In this document: piece by piece, positions 25,189 to 34,536 of the stretch
How positions within the stretch are numbered: position 1 is the stretch's first letter
Layout: each line of letters begins with the position of its first letter
Source of the DNA: Paraburkholderia fynbosensis
GTDB taxonomy: Bacteria; Pseudomonadota; Gammaproteobacteria; Burkholderiales; Burkholderiaceae
Assembly (NCBI RefSeq): GCF_902859935.1
Contig: NZ_CADIKI010000020.1
Location: 62,001 to 126,000 of the forward strand
DNA: 64,000 bases
Direction of reading: 5' to 3'
Program-made: the position numbers and the translations under genes
The notes under the pieces: generated by a model
What the model was told of the DNA's origin: nothing
Seen by the model: the letters and a program-made list of their open reading frames with translations, nothing else
Database searches by the model: none

Positions 25189-25326
25189 ATGCGGAACGCA
25201 TCAACCAAAAACAATTGTACGGAATGTTACAGAGCGAACGTTAAAAAGCTGCGGCCATCTATAAAATACTGTGTAGCGTCAGCTGTCATCGGACTACTAC
25301 TCGCGGTGGAGGTAGGCGATGTATGA
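25189..25326 (+). CDS. Candidate small peptide gene (45 aa) overlapping the radical SAM start
   Basis: ATG 25189 opens a 45-codon frame that ends with TGA at 25324-25326, overlapping the radical SAM start (ATG 25319) by 8 bases. The peptide has a basic N-terminal half with Cys10 and Cys13 (CTEC), Tyr14, then IKYC (Cys28) and a hydrophobic stretch VASAVIGLLLAVEVGDV. Overlap with a radical SAM/SPASM gene is a common position for RiPP precursors. The SD is weak, and the hydrophobic tail would also fit a chance ORF or a small membrane peptide. The call is a hypothesis from position and Cys content. Confidence 0.35.
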   Translation: MRNASTKNNCTECYRANVKKLRPSIKYCVASAVIGLLLAVEVGDV

Positions 25327-26389
25327 GCACGGAGTCGGGAAGTGTCACGTCGAATTGTCCACACGCTGCAATGCGGCATGTCCGCAATGTCCCAGAAACT
25401 ACGCGGACGGACGCATAGCGGAGCTCCTGCCAATAACTGAGCTCGACCTGTGTTTCTTTAAGTCCAACATTCCGGACGTCCTTCTACAGACAATAAAAAG
25501 CTGGAACTTCTGCGGCAATTACGGAGATCCCGCTGCTGCAGTCGAATGCTTGGAAATTCTCGAATTTGTCCGAACGTGTAGCGCGACGACGCAACTGGTC
25601 ATGCATTCCAACGGTAGCCTGCGCTCAGAGTCCTGGTGGCGCTCACTGGCGGCTACGGGAGTACACGTCTATTTCGGTATCGACGGGATGGAGGATACTC
25701 ATTCCCGATACCGCAGGAACACTTCATGGGAGAAAGTGATTAGAAACGCAAGAGCCTTCATCGAGGCGGGAGGAGAGGCAACCTGGCAGTTTATCCCTTT
25801 CAAGCACAACGAACACCAGGTGGACGGCTGCAGGGACCTAGCCAAGCAGCTTGGCTTTAAAGGATTCGCCGTGCGGCGTTCGAACCGATTTCAGAGCCCG
25901 GCAGGTGAGGCGCTAAGTGGTGTGCTTGTCCCGAGCAAAGATCACCGAAACGGATATCTGCTGGAGCCACCGTCCCGTGAGGCGCACAAGACTCCCTTAA
26001 TGAAAAGCGACTCCGCCCCGCAGTATCGGGCGATGCTCAATACAGCGTGTGTTCGGTGCAAGGCGGCTATGGGCGCAGAATTCTATTTGGCTGCGACGGG
26101 GCATGTATTTCCCTGTTGCTACCTTGGACACATCTATTTCAAGGGCGCGACTTCATGCTATTCAAGAGAGCTTCCTAGGCTGATACGGGAACATGGGCTC
26201 GACCTCGACGCTCTGAGCCTGCGCGAGCACGACTTTTTCGAAGTCATCGAGGGCCCAGTCTTCTCAGAAATCATTCCTGGAACGTGGGCACCTGGCGCCG
26301 GCAACGCCCTGCTAACCTGCCGGAGAATCTGCGGAGTCGAGTCGCTCGCTTACGAACCAGAAGTTTTCTCGCAACGCATCGAGTTCTAG
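25319..26389 (+). CDS. Radical SAM protein with SPASM-type C-terminal domain
   Basis: The 356-aa product has the radical SAM 4Fe-4S motif CNAACPQC (Cys17, Cys21, Cys24), then GNYGDP and LVMHSNGS strands of the TIM barrel and HVYFGIDGMEDTHSRYRR. A C-terminal region with Cys244, Cys247, Cys266 and Cys267 (CVRCK...HVFPCC) looks like a SPASM or twitch auxiliary cluster domain. Such enzymes often modify peptides, and related ones act on sugars or other small molecules. ATG 25319 has GGTGGAGGT upstream. It is the first large gene of a co-directional set with three glycosyltransferase-like genes. Substrate is unknown. Confidence 0.88.
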   Translation: MYEHGVGKCHVELSTRCNAACPQCPRNYADGRIAELLPITELDLCFFKSNIPDVLLQTIKSWNFCGNYGDPAAAVECLEILEFVRTCSATTQLVMHSNGSLRSESWWRSLAATGVHVYFGIDGMEDTHSRYRRNTSWEKVIRNARAFIEAGGEATWQFIPFKHNEHQVDGCRDLAKQLGFKGFAVRRSNRFQSPAGEALSGVLVPSKDHRNGYLLEPPSREAHKTPLMKSDSAPQYRAMLNTACVRCKAAMGAEFYLAATGHVFPCCYLGHIYFKGATSCYSRELPRLIREHGLDLDALSLREHDFFEVIEGPVFSEIIPGTWAPGAGNALLTCRRICGVESLAYEPEVFSQRIEF

Positions 26390-26392
26390 CCT

Positions 26393-27511
26393 GTGCGCCG
26401 GATACTATGGATCACTTCAGAGTATCATCCGCGTACCGGCGGAATCGAAACCTATGTCAAGACGATAACTGACCGGCTTTCGGGCTCCTATACCATTGGC
26501 TTAATCGCCGGTCCTCAACAGTATCCGAGTAGCACGCAAAACATTCAGCATCTGGCGTCGCTAAACCTCTCCTATCCGCAGACCGAAGAAGAATTTAACA
26601 AGGTGAGCGGTAACCTTGTCAGATCTGCCCGATGTTTTAACCCTACCGTCATCCACCTAGCCAGCGCGGGACTTGCAGTTTATGCGGCGCAGCTCGAACC
26701 AATTGCTCCTCTGATATGCACAGTCCACTGCAAGGATCTCACTCAGCCATGGCAAAGTACGCCTGGACGTATACCTCAAGCCGAAATTCGGCGTGGGCTC
26801 CTTCGATGCCGTACGGTCATCTGTGTCAGTCGCTACACGCAGCGATTCCTGCACTCCCTCGTCCCCGAGATTCAGAGCACGGTCATCACCCATGGAATTG
26901 ACATCCCGGGCCGGCCATTGGGTTGCAGACCGGCGCCGCCACGACCACGGTTGATTAGCGTCTCAAGACTAGTGCCAAGGAAAGGACACGCGCTGCTGGC
27001 AAAGGCACTGGCGAACGTTCACATGCCGTTTTTTTGGGATATCGTGGGCGACGGTCCGGAACGCGGGAACGTCGAGAGCTGCCTGTCCCGCTGGTCGTTG
27101 GGTGGAAAAGCGAGCATGCACGGAAGGGTCCGGGACGATCGCCTACGGCAGCTCCTATCGACCGCAACACTGTTTGCATTAACGCCCGTGGAGATCCACT
27201 CTGTCTCTGGGATCGATGCGGAAGGTTTCGGTCTTGTCTACCTTGAGGCTGCCGTCCATGGATTACCCGCTATTGCCAGCGCTGCAAGCGCTGCTGAGGA
27301 GATCATCGTTCCAGGGCATACAGGCATCCTCGTGGATCCTGAAAACACTGATATGTTCGCTGCGGCGATCATAGATCTGTTCGCGCACCCGGACCGTTGC
27401 CGTGAAATGGGCGAGGCGGCCCGTGAACACGTGCAAAGACAGTTTGGAATGGACCGCCACATCGACGCTCTGATTCGCGTCTACGCCGCTGCATACGGGG
27501 CCTCACCATAA
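26393..27511 (+). CDS. Glycosyltransferase family 4
   Basis: A GTG at 26393, 3 bases after the radical SAM stop, opens a 372-aa GT-B protein. The N-terminal domain begins RILWITSEYHPRTGGIETYV, the usual GT4 opening. The C-terminal domain has RLISVSRLVPRKGHALLAKAL, the acceptor/donor site GFGLVYLEAAVHGLPAIAS and the EEIIVPGHTGILVDPEN segment, with the EX7E pair around EGFGLVYLE. GT4 enzymes use nucleotide-sugar donors with retention. The start may be one of several in a crowded junction. It overlaps the next ORF by one base (TAATG). Confidence 0.88.
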   Translation: MRRILWITSEYHPRTGGIETYVKTITDRLSGSYTIGLIAGPQQYPSSTQNIQHLASLNLSYPQTEEEFNKVSGNLVRSARCFNPTVIHLASAGLAVYAAQLEPIAPLICTVHCKDLTQPWQSTPGRIPQAEIRRGLLRCRTVICVSRYTQRFLHSLVPEIQSTVITHGIDIPGRPLGCRPAPPRPRLISVSRLVPRKGHALLAKALANVHMPFFWDIVGDGPERGNVESCLSRWSLGGKASMHGRVRDDRLRQLLSTATLFALTPVEIHSVSGIDAEGFGLVYLEAAVHGLPAIASAASAAEEIIVPGHTGILVDPENTDMFAAAIIDLFAHPDRCREMGEAAREHVQRQFGMDRHIDALIRVYAAAYGASP

Positions 27512-28986
27512 TGAAAGCTGTTTTCTACACGACCAACGACATGGGAACGGGGCACGCGCGAAGAACCTGTGCGCTCCTAATGGCACTTAGGGCGCAAATC
27601 GTCAACTTGGATGCGGTTGTCCTTACCAACAGCCCGTTTCGTGAGCTTTTCGATGCCGTTCGCGTGCCAACCTACTATTTTCCGCAACTTTACACGGCAC
27701 CGCGTTCGAGGACCGGGACGGCCAGCGCCCGAGTATCGCTAAACATGCACGAGGACGTAGCGTTGGCGTGTCTGAAGTCTATCGCGCCCGAACTCACGGT
27801 CTTCGATACATACGTCAGCCGACGGGTTGCCTCCAGCGTCAGGAAATATTCCGACTACACGTGTCTCGTGTTCCGCAAATGTACGCCCGAAACGTTCGTG
27901 CGATATGTGAGGGCGGGATATTTCGCCTTCTTTGACCTTGTGGTCGTACCAAATACGCAGGCCGACTTTGCCTTCGCGCTGCCTTCCAGCGCTCTGGATG
28001 AGTTCCAAGCCCAGTCAACTGTGCTCTACGTCGGACCCATCCTATTTCCGGAGATCGGCAGCGCTAAATCAACTGTTGCTTTGAAGGATCGCAAAATGGT
28101 TCTCCTCTTGGGCGGAGGAGGTGGATACGATGCGTTGCAACGCCCATTTTTTGAGCGGGCCGCATGTGCTGTCGCCGAGGTTTCGGCACAACTGAAAGGG
28201 TCTCTTAGCTGCTGCGAAGTGCGTGGCCCGCTTGCGCAGGACACGGCGCAGGCTGATATCGAGACGCTCAGGTCGCCCGTCGACGTTCTCGCGCTTATCG
28301 AACAGGCCGAGCTCGTTATATCTCATGGTGGTTACAACTCAGTCAATGAAATCCTTGCTGCGGGAGCGAGAGCGATTTTCTGCCCTTTCTACAGAAGAAC
28401 GGAGAGTCAGGCTGAGCGCGTGAACGCGCTGCGAGGAAGATCGGCAACTCTCGTGGTTGACTCCACCATCGGGCCCGAGGATCTTGCAGAGGCTATCGCG
28501 TCAGTGATCAAGGAACAGAAGCCGGAAAGGATTCCGATGCCGGGCGCCGACCTGGCGGCTGCAGCTATTCTCGATCTTGCCCGCACACGGCTCCACGCGT
28601 CGACAAAGCCGCGGCGACCTATTCACACGGAGCGGGTGTCAGTTCACTGGGACAGCGCTTGCAATCTGCCCGACGACGTTGCAGGTCGTCCCTCCACCAT
28701 CATGCTTGAGCTCGGGCTAGGGGCGGCCGCAATGCTTTGCGAGCGAGCGCGTATCGGGGTGCAGGCGCTCTGCGACCGGGGTATCCCCGAGCAGGACATC
28801 GAGATTCACTTCGCGGAGGCTCAAGATTACTCTTGCCTGCCCGCTCTCGTTGCTTTCCTCGCGAGCCGGCGCCTGCGGTCCGTCTCAGGTACCTTGATCT
28901 CAGCATCTCACTGCTCTGAAGCGCTATTCCAAGCATTCGAGAGATGTCGTTCATTTCCCGTGAGTTTCCGTTACGACATTATCTAA
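27511..28986 (+). CDS. GT-B glycosyltransferase-like protein with extra C-terminal domain
   Basis: The 491-aa product starts MKAVFYTTNDMGTGHARRT, like MurG/UGT-type GT-B enzymes. It carries a glycine-rich MVLLLGGGGGYDALQ loop at ~193-207 and LVISHGGYNSVNEILAAGARAIFCPF (~269-293), the UDP-sugar-binding signature. Residues ~370-491 are an added domain (RVSVHWDSACNLPDD, IEIHFAEAQDYSCLPALVAF) whose family I do not recognise. The gene starts on the last base of the GT4 stop, so the two are coupled. The sugar and acceptor are unknown. Confidence 0.8.
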   Translation: MKAVFYTTNDMGTGHARRTCALLMALRAQIVNLDAVVLTNSPFRELFDAVRVPTYYFPQLYTAPRSRTGTASARVSLNMHEDVALACLKSIAPELTVFDTYVSRRVASSVRKYSDYTCLVFRKCTPETFVRYVRAGYFAFFDLVVVPNTQADFAFALPSSALDEFQAQSTVLYVGPILFPEIGSAKSTVALKDRKMVLLLGGGGGYDALQRPFFERAACAVAEVSAQLKGSLSCCEVRGPLAQDTAQADIETLRSPVDVLALIEQAELVISHGGYNSVNEILAAGARAIFCPFYRRTESQAERVNALRGRSATLVVDSTIGPEDLAEAIASVIKEQKPERIPMPGADLAAAAILDLARTRLHASTKPRRPIHTERVSVHWDSACNLPDDVAGRPSTIMLELGLGAAAMLCERARIGVQALCDRGIPEQDIEIHFAEAQDYSCLPALVAFLASRRLRSVSGTLISASHCSEALFQAFERCRSFPVSFRYDII

Positions 28987-29000
28987 CTCGAGGGGCAACC

Positions 29001-29930
29001 ATGTGGGCCATCACTTCCTATTTCAATCCCGCCAAGTACGCCCGGCGCCTAGAGAATTATCGCAACTTCAGAAAGGAGTTGCGGATCCCCCTCGTTACGG
29101 CGGAGTTGTCGTTTGACGGAACGTTCGAACTACAGGCCGATGATGCCGATGTCGTCGTCCGGGCGTCAGGGGGATCCGTGCTGTGGCAGAAGGAAAGATT
29201 ACTGAATCTTGCGCTCGATGCTGTACCTGATGATATACGCCTCGTCTGTTGGCTCGATTGCGATGTCATTTTCGAGAACGAGAACTGGCACCATGTGGCT
29301 GCGGAGATGCTTAGGACGTATCCGCTGGTGCAGCTTTTCTCTGAGCTCGTCGACCTCAAGGCATCGGAAGCCCAGTGGGACCGGCACCGAATTTCGGACC
29401 TGCGAAGCCGCGTCACAGGCAATAGCATCGCATGGCTCAATAGTCATGCGATGCTCGACCAGTCCAATTTTTCGCCTCGCACGGGTCAGGACATGCGCAC
29501 GGCATGCTTTGGTCTTGCCTGGGCAGGGAGCCGGGAGCTGATTGCCAAACATCGCTTCTATGACGCGATGATCATCGGCAGCGGCGACCGTTCAATGGTT
29601 TGCGCGATGTATGGCCGATTCAACGACGCAATCAACACACTCGAACTTAACGCAGCGCGAGCCAAGCACTATCTCCCATGGGCCAAGTCTTTCCATGAAA
29701 GTGTCAACGGTAACGTTGGATGTGTCGAGGGCGCCCTATTTCACCTTTGGCATGGCGAAATCAAGGATCGTCATTATCGGGACCGTCATTCCAGGTTCTC
29801 GCATTTTCCGTTTGACCCGGCGCATAATTTGACGCTATCGGAATCGGGGGCTTGGCAGCTTGTCGATGCCAGCAACGCGTGCACGGATTTCCTTCAGGCC
29901 TATTTTCACGAGCGGCGCGAAGACGGTTAA
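29001..29930 (+). CDS. GT-A-like glycosyltransferase
   Basis: ATG 29001 has GAGGGGC upstream and gives 309 aa. It starts MWAITSYFNPAKYARRLENY and shows LVCWLDCDVIFEN (the D-x-D metal/nucleotide-sugar motif, ~74-85), FGLAWAGSRELI and a late GCVEGALFHLWHGEIKDRHY. The layout resembles GT-A fold transferases; I cannot name the CAZy family. It begins 15 bases after the stop of the GT-B gene and ends overlapping the stop of the convergent asparagine-synthetase-like gene by 4 bases. It is probably the last gene of the plus-strand set. Confidence 0.78.
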   Translation: MWAITSYFNPAKYARRLENYRNFRKELRIPLVTAELSFDGTFELQADDADVVVRASGGSVLWQKERLLNLALDAVPDDIRLVCWLDCDVIFENENWHHVAAEMLRTYPLVQLFSELVDLKASEAQWDRHRISDLRSRVTGNSIAWLNSHAMLDQSNFSPRTGQDMRTACFGLAWAGSRELIAKHRFYDAMIIGSGDRSMVCAMYGRFNDAINTLELNAARAKHYLPWAKSFHESVNGNVGCVEGALFHLWHGEIKDRHYRDRHSRFSHFPFDPAHNLTLSESGAWQLVDASNACTDFLQAYFHERREDG

Positions 29931-31813
29931 GAACTGTCATCGAAGCGCACCCTTGCGTCCGGTTTATCAGAGTTGGTGCGCTCCGGTTTTCTGTCTGCTT
30001 CAGTGTCTATCCCCCAGATTTCAGCGAGGCCGTAGTGCGCTTTTAGCCTTAGCGAAGCGTTAAGCGATGTCGTCCTAGCGCCAGAATCTTCCGGGCTGAC
30101 CATATCGGACGCGTCATCGAGGCAAAGGTCAAATACCGACAACAGTTTGGAAGCGAGCGCCATTGCGTGCCGCATGGAAGACTGCCACAGATAGTCATAG
30201 TACCTGTCGAACTGCGTGTCGAGGCTGCTACGTAAATCCGGCACTGCTTCGCGGATGCGGTCGAGTGCCCGCATACCTTGATCACGGAGCACATGCGCTA
30301 TGGTTTGATTGCTTTCGAGCGTATCGACCTGGTGACTGGCCGCATGATGCGACTCCGTCCGTGCTGACGCTGCATATTCGCAGGCACGGATTGCAACGCG
30401 AGTCGCGTCCGTATCTAGATGTGCCGCAAACCCGTTCGGTACGCTGGCGGACCTGTTCTTGCCCGCATAAGGAAAGGAGGCAAGTGCCGGCGCCAGAAGC
30501 TGCGTAATGTCAGTCAACACGGTGGCATGGGTGCGCGACTCCGCGGTAAGCAAGCGCGAGGCGGCGAAAAGGGCGGATGACTGCAAAGGCGAAAAGGGTA
30601 TATACCCGTACCATTCGTTGTAGTACGGTAATCCGAAATGAAATCGGTTCAGAAAACTTACGTAGTGGTTCCCAACCCTGTCTTCAAGCGTTTCACCTTT
30701 CTCCATTGAAAAGGCCCGAAGCAGTGACTGTCGTGCAACATGGCGTGCTGCACGGGACCACGGCGGTATGCACATATTGTCAAAGCTGGCGGCAGACCGG
30801 ACTTCATCGAGAATGTGTTCCTCACGCCACAAATCACGATAAACTTCTCCACACCCTCCGTTGAGCCGAACTGTTTTCGTATTACCCCAGAGCGTTGGCC
30901 AGTTGCTTGCGCCTACCCGATGATGTACACCGGCCTTCGCCGAACGCCAAAAGCCGAGCACAAACGCCGAGCCTTTCGAGAATCTTGGATGTCCGTCTCC
31001 CGTGTCCAGCTGTGCGCCGAACTGGTTGCTTATGACGGCGCCCAGTTCGAAATCGTTGGCATAGTCAGTTTTTTCCACCCTGGTATGACACGAGTGCAGT
31101 TGTCCATTCCGAAACGCGCTCGCGAACGTAATACGTGAGTCACGCCCCCCTGATAGATCGAGAATCCGATGGTTAAACCGCTTTGACCGGACTGCCGCGC
31201 GAACATTTTGGGCGATCTCTTCAGCGCCGCGTTGGATCAGCTCCTGATACGCTACCCTGCCGTGGTTGCCAACCTTGAACTCGGGCTTCAGTACCTCGCT
31301 CACGGTACCGTTATCCGAAATCCGCAGGTATGAGTCTGCGCGGCAGATGCGCAGGCCATCTAGCACCGTGTTGCGCGAATAGGGATGAAGAAACAGCCGG
31401 TGGTTTGAAGACAGCTGGGTCCATATGGTTTCAATATCAGGTTGCCTTTTTATGTGCATGATCGACATGGCTATCGCGATCAGGTGTGACCGGTTGCTGA
31501 TCAGGCACCCCGTGTCGAAATGCGCCAAATAGATAGGACACAGACCAAAAAGGTCGTTGAGAATCAGCACCTCACCTGCTCGCGCGACGACTGTGAAAAA
31601 GCAGCCGTACGTCGGCAACTGGCCGTGATGTCTGAACGATGGGGTGGCGCCGAGCCGGTCCTCGCTATCTACGAGTACACCGTCAACCGATGCTAGTCCC
31701 GAAAAAGCCAGTATTTTGGGTCGATCTCCCCGTTCGACATTGCATGTCGAGGCCTTTTTGACCCTGATCAAATAGTCCGGAAAGGTATTTCCGGCAGGAT
31801 AAAAGGAGCCCAT
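29927..31813 (-). CDS. Asparagine-synthetase-like protein lacking the glutaminase Cys
   Basis: The 628-aa product has a PP-loop ATP pyrophosphatase domain with LDLSGGRDSRITF (SGGRDSR 221-227), the AsnB-type SGGxDS motif. Upstream residues ~30-115 follow the N-terminal Ntn fold pattern (VLILNDLFGLCPIYLAH) but the chain begins MGSFYP with no Cys2, so glutamine hydrolysis is unlikely. Similar amidotransferase-less homologues make amide bonds in natural-product pathways (for example lasso cyclases and beta-lactam synthetases). No upstream in-frame ATG, GTG or TTG is available before the stop at ~31870. Convergent with the glycosyltransferase set at 25.3-29.9 kb; shared pathway is inference. Confidence 0.85.
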   Translation of the reverse strand: MGSFYPAGNTFPDYLIRVKKASTCNVERGDRPKILAFSGLASVDGVLVDSEDRLGATPSFRHHGQLPTYGCFFTVVARAGEVLILNDLFGLCPIYLAHFDTGCLISNRSHLIAIAMSIMHIKRQPDIETIWTQLSSNHRLFLHPYSRNTVLDGLRICRADSYLRISDNGTVSEVLKPEFKVGNHGRVAYQELIQRGAEEIAQNVRAAVRSKRFNHRILDLSGGRDSRITFASAFRNGQLHSCHTRVEKTDYANDFELGAVISNQFGAQLDTGDGHPRFSKGSAFVLGFWRSAKAGVHHRVGASNWPTLWGNTKTVRLNGGCGEVYRDLWREEHILDEVRSAASFDNMCIPPWSRAARHVARQSLLRAFSMEKGETLEDRVGNHYVSFLNRFHFGLPYYNEWYGYIPFSPLQSSALFAASRLLTAESRTHATVLTDITQLLAPALASFPYAGKNRSASVPNGFAAHLDTDATRVAIRACEYAASARTESHHAASHQVDTLESNQTIAHVLRDQGMRALDRIREAVPDLRSSLDTQFDRYYDYLWQSSMRHAMALASKLLSVFDLCLDDASDMVSPEDSGARTTSLNASLRLKAHYGLAEIWGIDTEADRKPERTNSDKPDARVRFDDSS

Positions 31814-32826
31814 GACCGAATTTCCAGCGAAATTGCACGTCGAATCCTGACGAAACTCAGGAATCAGTACGTATTATCTCGTTGCCTACGTTGAGTTCAG
31901 ACGGCAGCAACAGATCCATCGCGAATCACGCCCTAACCGTGTTGCGGGAATCGGCCAATGACGCGGTGAATAATGCAAAATCAGCTTACTAAATAAGCCA
32001 GAAACGTACGCAACCACGGGGCGATTACAGCCGGGGTGCCATGGACACTATCAATATGACCGTGTCTGCCAGTCATTGGCATTACGGCGGCCCGTTTTAT
32101 CAGTCTGTCGCCGGGCTGTTGGGTGACCGCCCGCTATAAAAGATATAAGTCAAAAGTAAAGTGCGCCTAGATGTAGTCTTGCATATGTGCGATAGGGCGC
32201 ATTTGGGGTCAAAAATCGCGGCATGAAGACGGTGGGCGGCGAAAAAGTTTTCACATCCGAGACGCGTATGGACATCAACTCGTCCAGATGCTCCTTCTTC
32301 AGGACGCGATTTTAAGGCGTCTAGCTGGCCGGTATACCCGGGAAGCTGTCGCGAGTTTGCGCTGGGTCGAATGACGGCAACGGGTCGGGAAGACTCATTC
32401 GCCAATAGAGCTGACACTCGCGGATACCTAGTCGCGAACGTCGGCAATGAGACCAGGAACGGCAACACGTTCCTGATCGGGCACCGTCGGCTATGGCCGA
32501 ACTGTACGCGTAATGGGTCCGCCGCCAGAAGCGGGCGTTCGTGACTGGCGGTTTTCGGGCAGGCTGGAAGCGGACACAGCGGTGCCAGACTTGGAAGCGG
32601 CCCGGAATGGTGAAGCACGCCTTACCGCGATGTGGCTTCATTCCGAGGTGGTAGACTGCTGGCCTCGGGGCAGTTGTGATGGTGTCGCCGCTAGCTGCGG
32701 TGCAGTGAGCGGCGCGACCAGTGGCCGGCGTGTTCGTGCACGTCACGCAGTGATGCGGCGCAATATTACTGAAGCCGCGTCAGATGCGCTACCAATCCGG
32801 CTTAAGAACTGGGAGGTGGTTGGGGA
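31814..32826. other. Intergenic region upstream of the asparagine-synthetase-like gene
   Basis: About 1 kb between a leftward and a rightward gene, so it should contain divergent promoters. No protein gene is supported. Minus-strand ORFs of 20 and 33 codons (31857-31919 and 31981-32082) were inspected as possible peptides but are weak. AT-rich stretches occur at 31960-32000 and 32095-32165. Confidence 0.4.
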
Positions 32827-34536
32827 ATGGCTTGTAGATTCAACATTGCGGCCCTGAAGGCCATTGCACAGGCCCCGGCCTCAGATGCGGCGAAATGGCT
32901 GATCGGCGCAGAAGATTCAGTCGGCTTCCTGAAACAGAATGCTCAGAGCGAGGAAATCGTTATCTACGCTGGCGGACCGGCCGTGCTCATTCACGCCGTG
33001 CTCGCACCTCTTCAGCAGGTCACACCAGCCGATCAACAGGACCTCATGAATCGGTTCGTCAGCACCGATGAGGCCTGGGCGATTCAGAAGAGCTACGGCG
33101 GAGGAGAAGGTCACCGCGTTTATCTGGAGCCACCAATGGGGTCGGGCAATTCGCTCGCCGGTGGCGAGAAGCTGATCTACCAGCGCAGCTTTCATGGGGT
33201 GGACAAAGGCGAGCGTGCAATGGAATTGAGCCAGAAGCTCGTGCACGCCCTGGACCTGCACTTCGTGGTAGAGCGGAACGCCTACTGCCGGCTGGACTCG
33301 CGGGGCGACATCGAAGACGTGATCCGCATCATCCGTGCGGACCTTGCTCCCGGCAGCGAGAAACTGGTGGCAGTCACCATTCTGACGGAAGATCTTGCCA
33401 GGTACATGGCGTTGGCGGGCTTTGCTTTGGTCTTCTTCTTTGACTTCACCCGCTTCAGTCCCAGTTTCGACGGCTGGGGCGACCACGAGCGCATCGATCG
33501 TAAGGCACCGGACCTGTTCTATCACGGCGGTGGCATCCACAATGCCAGCTACGTGAACGGGCGTATGATCGTGCGCCCGACCGTCACCGTGCAGGACTTG
33601 GTTGCCGAGTGGGAGGCGGAGTCCAATCCCAAGAGAAAGAAGGAGTACGCCACCTTCAAGATCTTCGATCGCAAGAACAACTGCGAGTTGGAAACCTCAT
33701 GTGCACCGGAGTTCCTCTCCAACTACTTTCAGAAGTCGGATCTGCCCTGGGAGATATCTCCGGCGTTCTTTCGTGCCGATGTATTGCACAGGTTCAAGGC
33801 GGACCCTGAGAAGTACAGCCTCGACGATCGTTCGATCACCTGCCGCAATGCTTGGTACTTGAAAAGCTACGACATCAACGAAGCCGGCCAAGTGCATGCC
33901 TACATTGGTGACTTGGCACGTCTCCCGATTGAGGAGCAGCGCTATTGGCAGTCCTTCAACGAGTGGCCGAACGGGTCGATATCGAAACGAGCCTATGAAA
34001 ACGACATCCTTGGTGAGTTCAGCTCCGAATACGACCCCCTCAGCCGCCTGAAGTACAAGATCGGGAAGCTGAACGCCACCCCTCCTGATTGGTGGCAGCC
34101 GCGCTCTGAAGGGCATATGGATGCCGCGCGGTATCCAGCTACGGACTCGGTCCTTGAGTGGGCCAACGAGATCATGGCCTTCGATCAGGTGCTCGTCGAA
34201 GGTTTTCAGGTCAAGCCCCTGCGCAGGCTGCTTGAGTCCAATGGACGAAAGGCAGAGGCAAGCTGGGCCTCCCTGCGTGTGGTCGCTGAACTGGCTATAG
34301 TCTCAGGAATGACGGTGGACGAAGCCAGAGCTCTGCTTACACCGCTGAGTCGGCTGCATGCGCTGAGGAGCATTCTGAAAGCCCACAGCTCCGTCGAAGA
34401 GAAGGACAAGGAAGAGAGACAAGCGCGCGCGGCACATGGGACGTTGCGTGCGCAGTTCAAGGATCTCGCTGCTCAATGCGACCGCAGCTTTGACGACATC
34501 ATGCGCATTCTTCGAATTGCTGACTTGAATCCGTAG
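32827..34536 (+). CDS. Large hypothetical protein of unknown function, 569 aa
   Basis: No domain could be named. The N-terminus has EIVIYAGGPAVLIHAVLAPL, then YLEPPMGSGNSLAGGEKLIYQ. The middle region (residues ~165-240) contains VAVTILTEDLARYMALAGFALVFFF. The second half has SDLPWEISPAFFRADVLHRF, DDRSITCRNAWYLKSYDINEAGQVH and LPIEEQRYWQSFNEWPNGSIS. That pattern is a recurrent hypothetical family in islands of many bacteria. The C-terminal ~120 residues are helical. No signal peptide or transmembrane segment. The gene lies next to another large unknown gene (34896), with accessory-region context suggesting defence, which is inference. Confidence 0.72.
   Translation: MACRFNIAALKAIAQAPASDAAKWLIGAEDSVGFLKQNAQSEEIVIYAGGPAVLIHAVLAPLQQVTPADQQDLMNRFVSTDEAWAIQKSYGGGEGHRVYLEPPMGSGNSLAGGEKLIYQRSFHGVDKGERAMELSQKLVHALDLHFVVERNAYCRLDSRGDIEDVIRIIRADLAPGSEKLVAVTILTEDLARYMALAGFALVFFFDFTRFSPSFDGWGDHERIDRKAPDLFYHGGGIHNASYVNGRMIVRPTVTVQDLVAEWEAESNPKRKKEYATFKIFDRKNNCELETSCAPEFLSNYFQKSDLPWEISPAFFRADVLHRFKADPEKYSLDDRSITCRNAWYLKSYDINEAGQVHAYIGDLARLPIEEQRYWQSFNEWPNGSISKRAYENDILGEFSSEYDPLSRLKYKIGKLNATPPDWWQPRSEGHMDAARYPATDSVLEWANEIMAFDQVLVEGFQVKPLRRLLESNGRKAEASWASLRVVAELAIVSGMTVDEARALLTPLSRLHALRSILKAHSSVEEKDKEERQARAAHGTLRAQFKDLAAQCDRSFDDIMRILRIADLNP

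Noticed and set aside
31857..31919. 20-codon minus-strand ORF upstream of the AsnB-like gene, resembling a short lasso-type peptide (GNEIIRTDS end)
   Set aside because: Weak ribosome site, no Thr at the -2 position of the core, and no lasso leader-processing genes nearby.
31981..32082. 33-codon minus-strand ORF in the same gap
   Set aside because: No ribosome site or resemblance to a known precursor; chance length.
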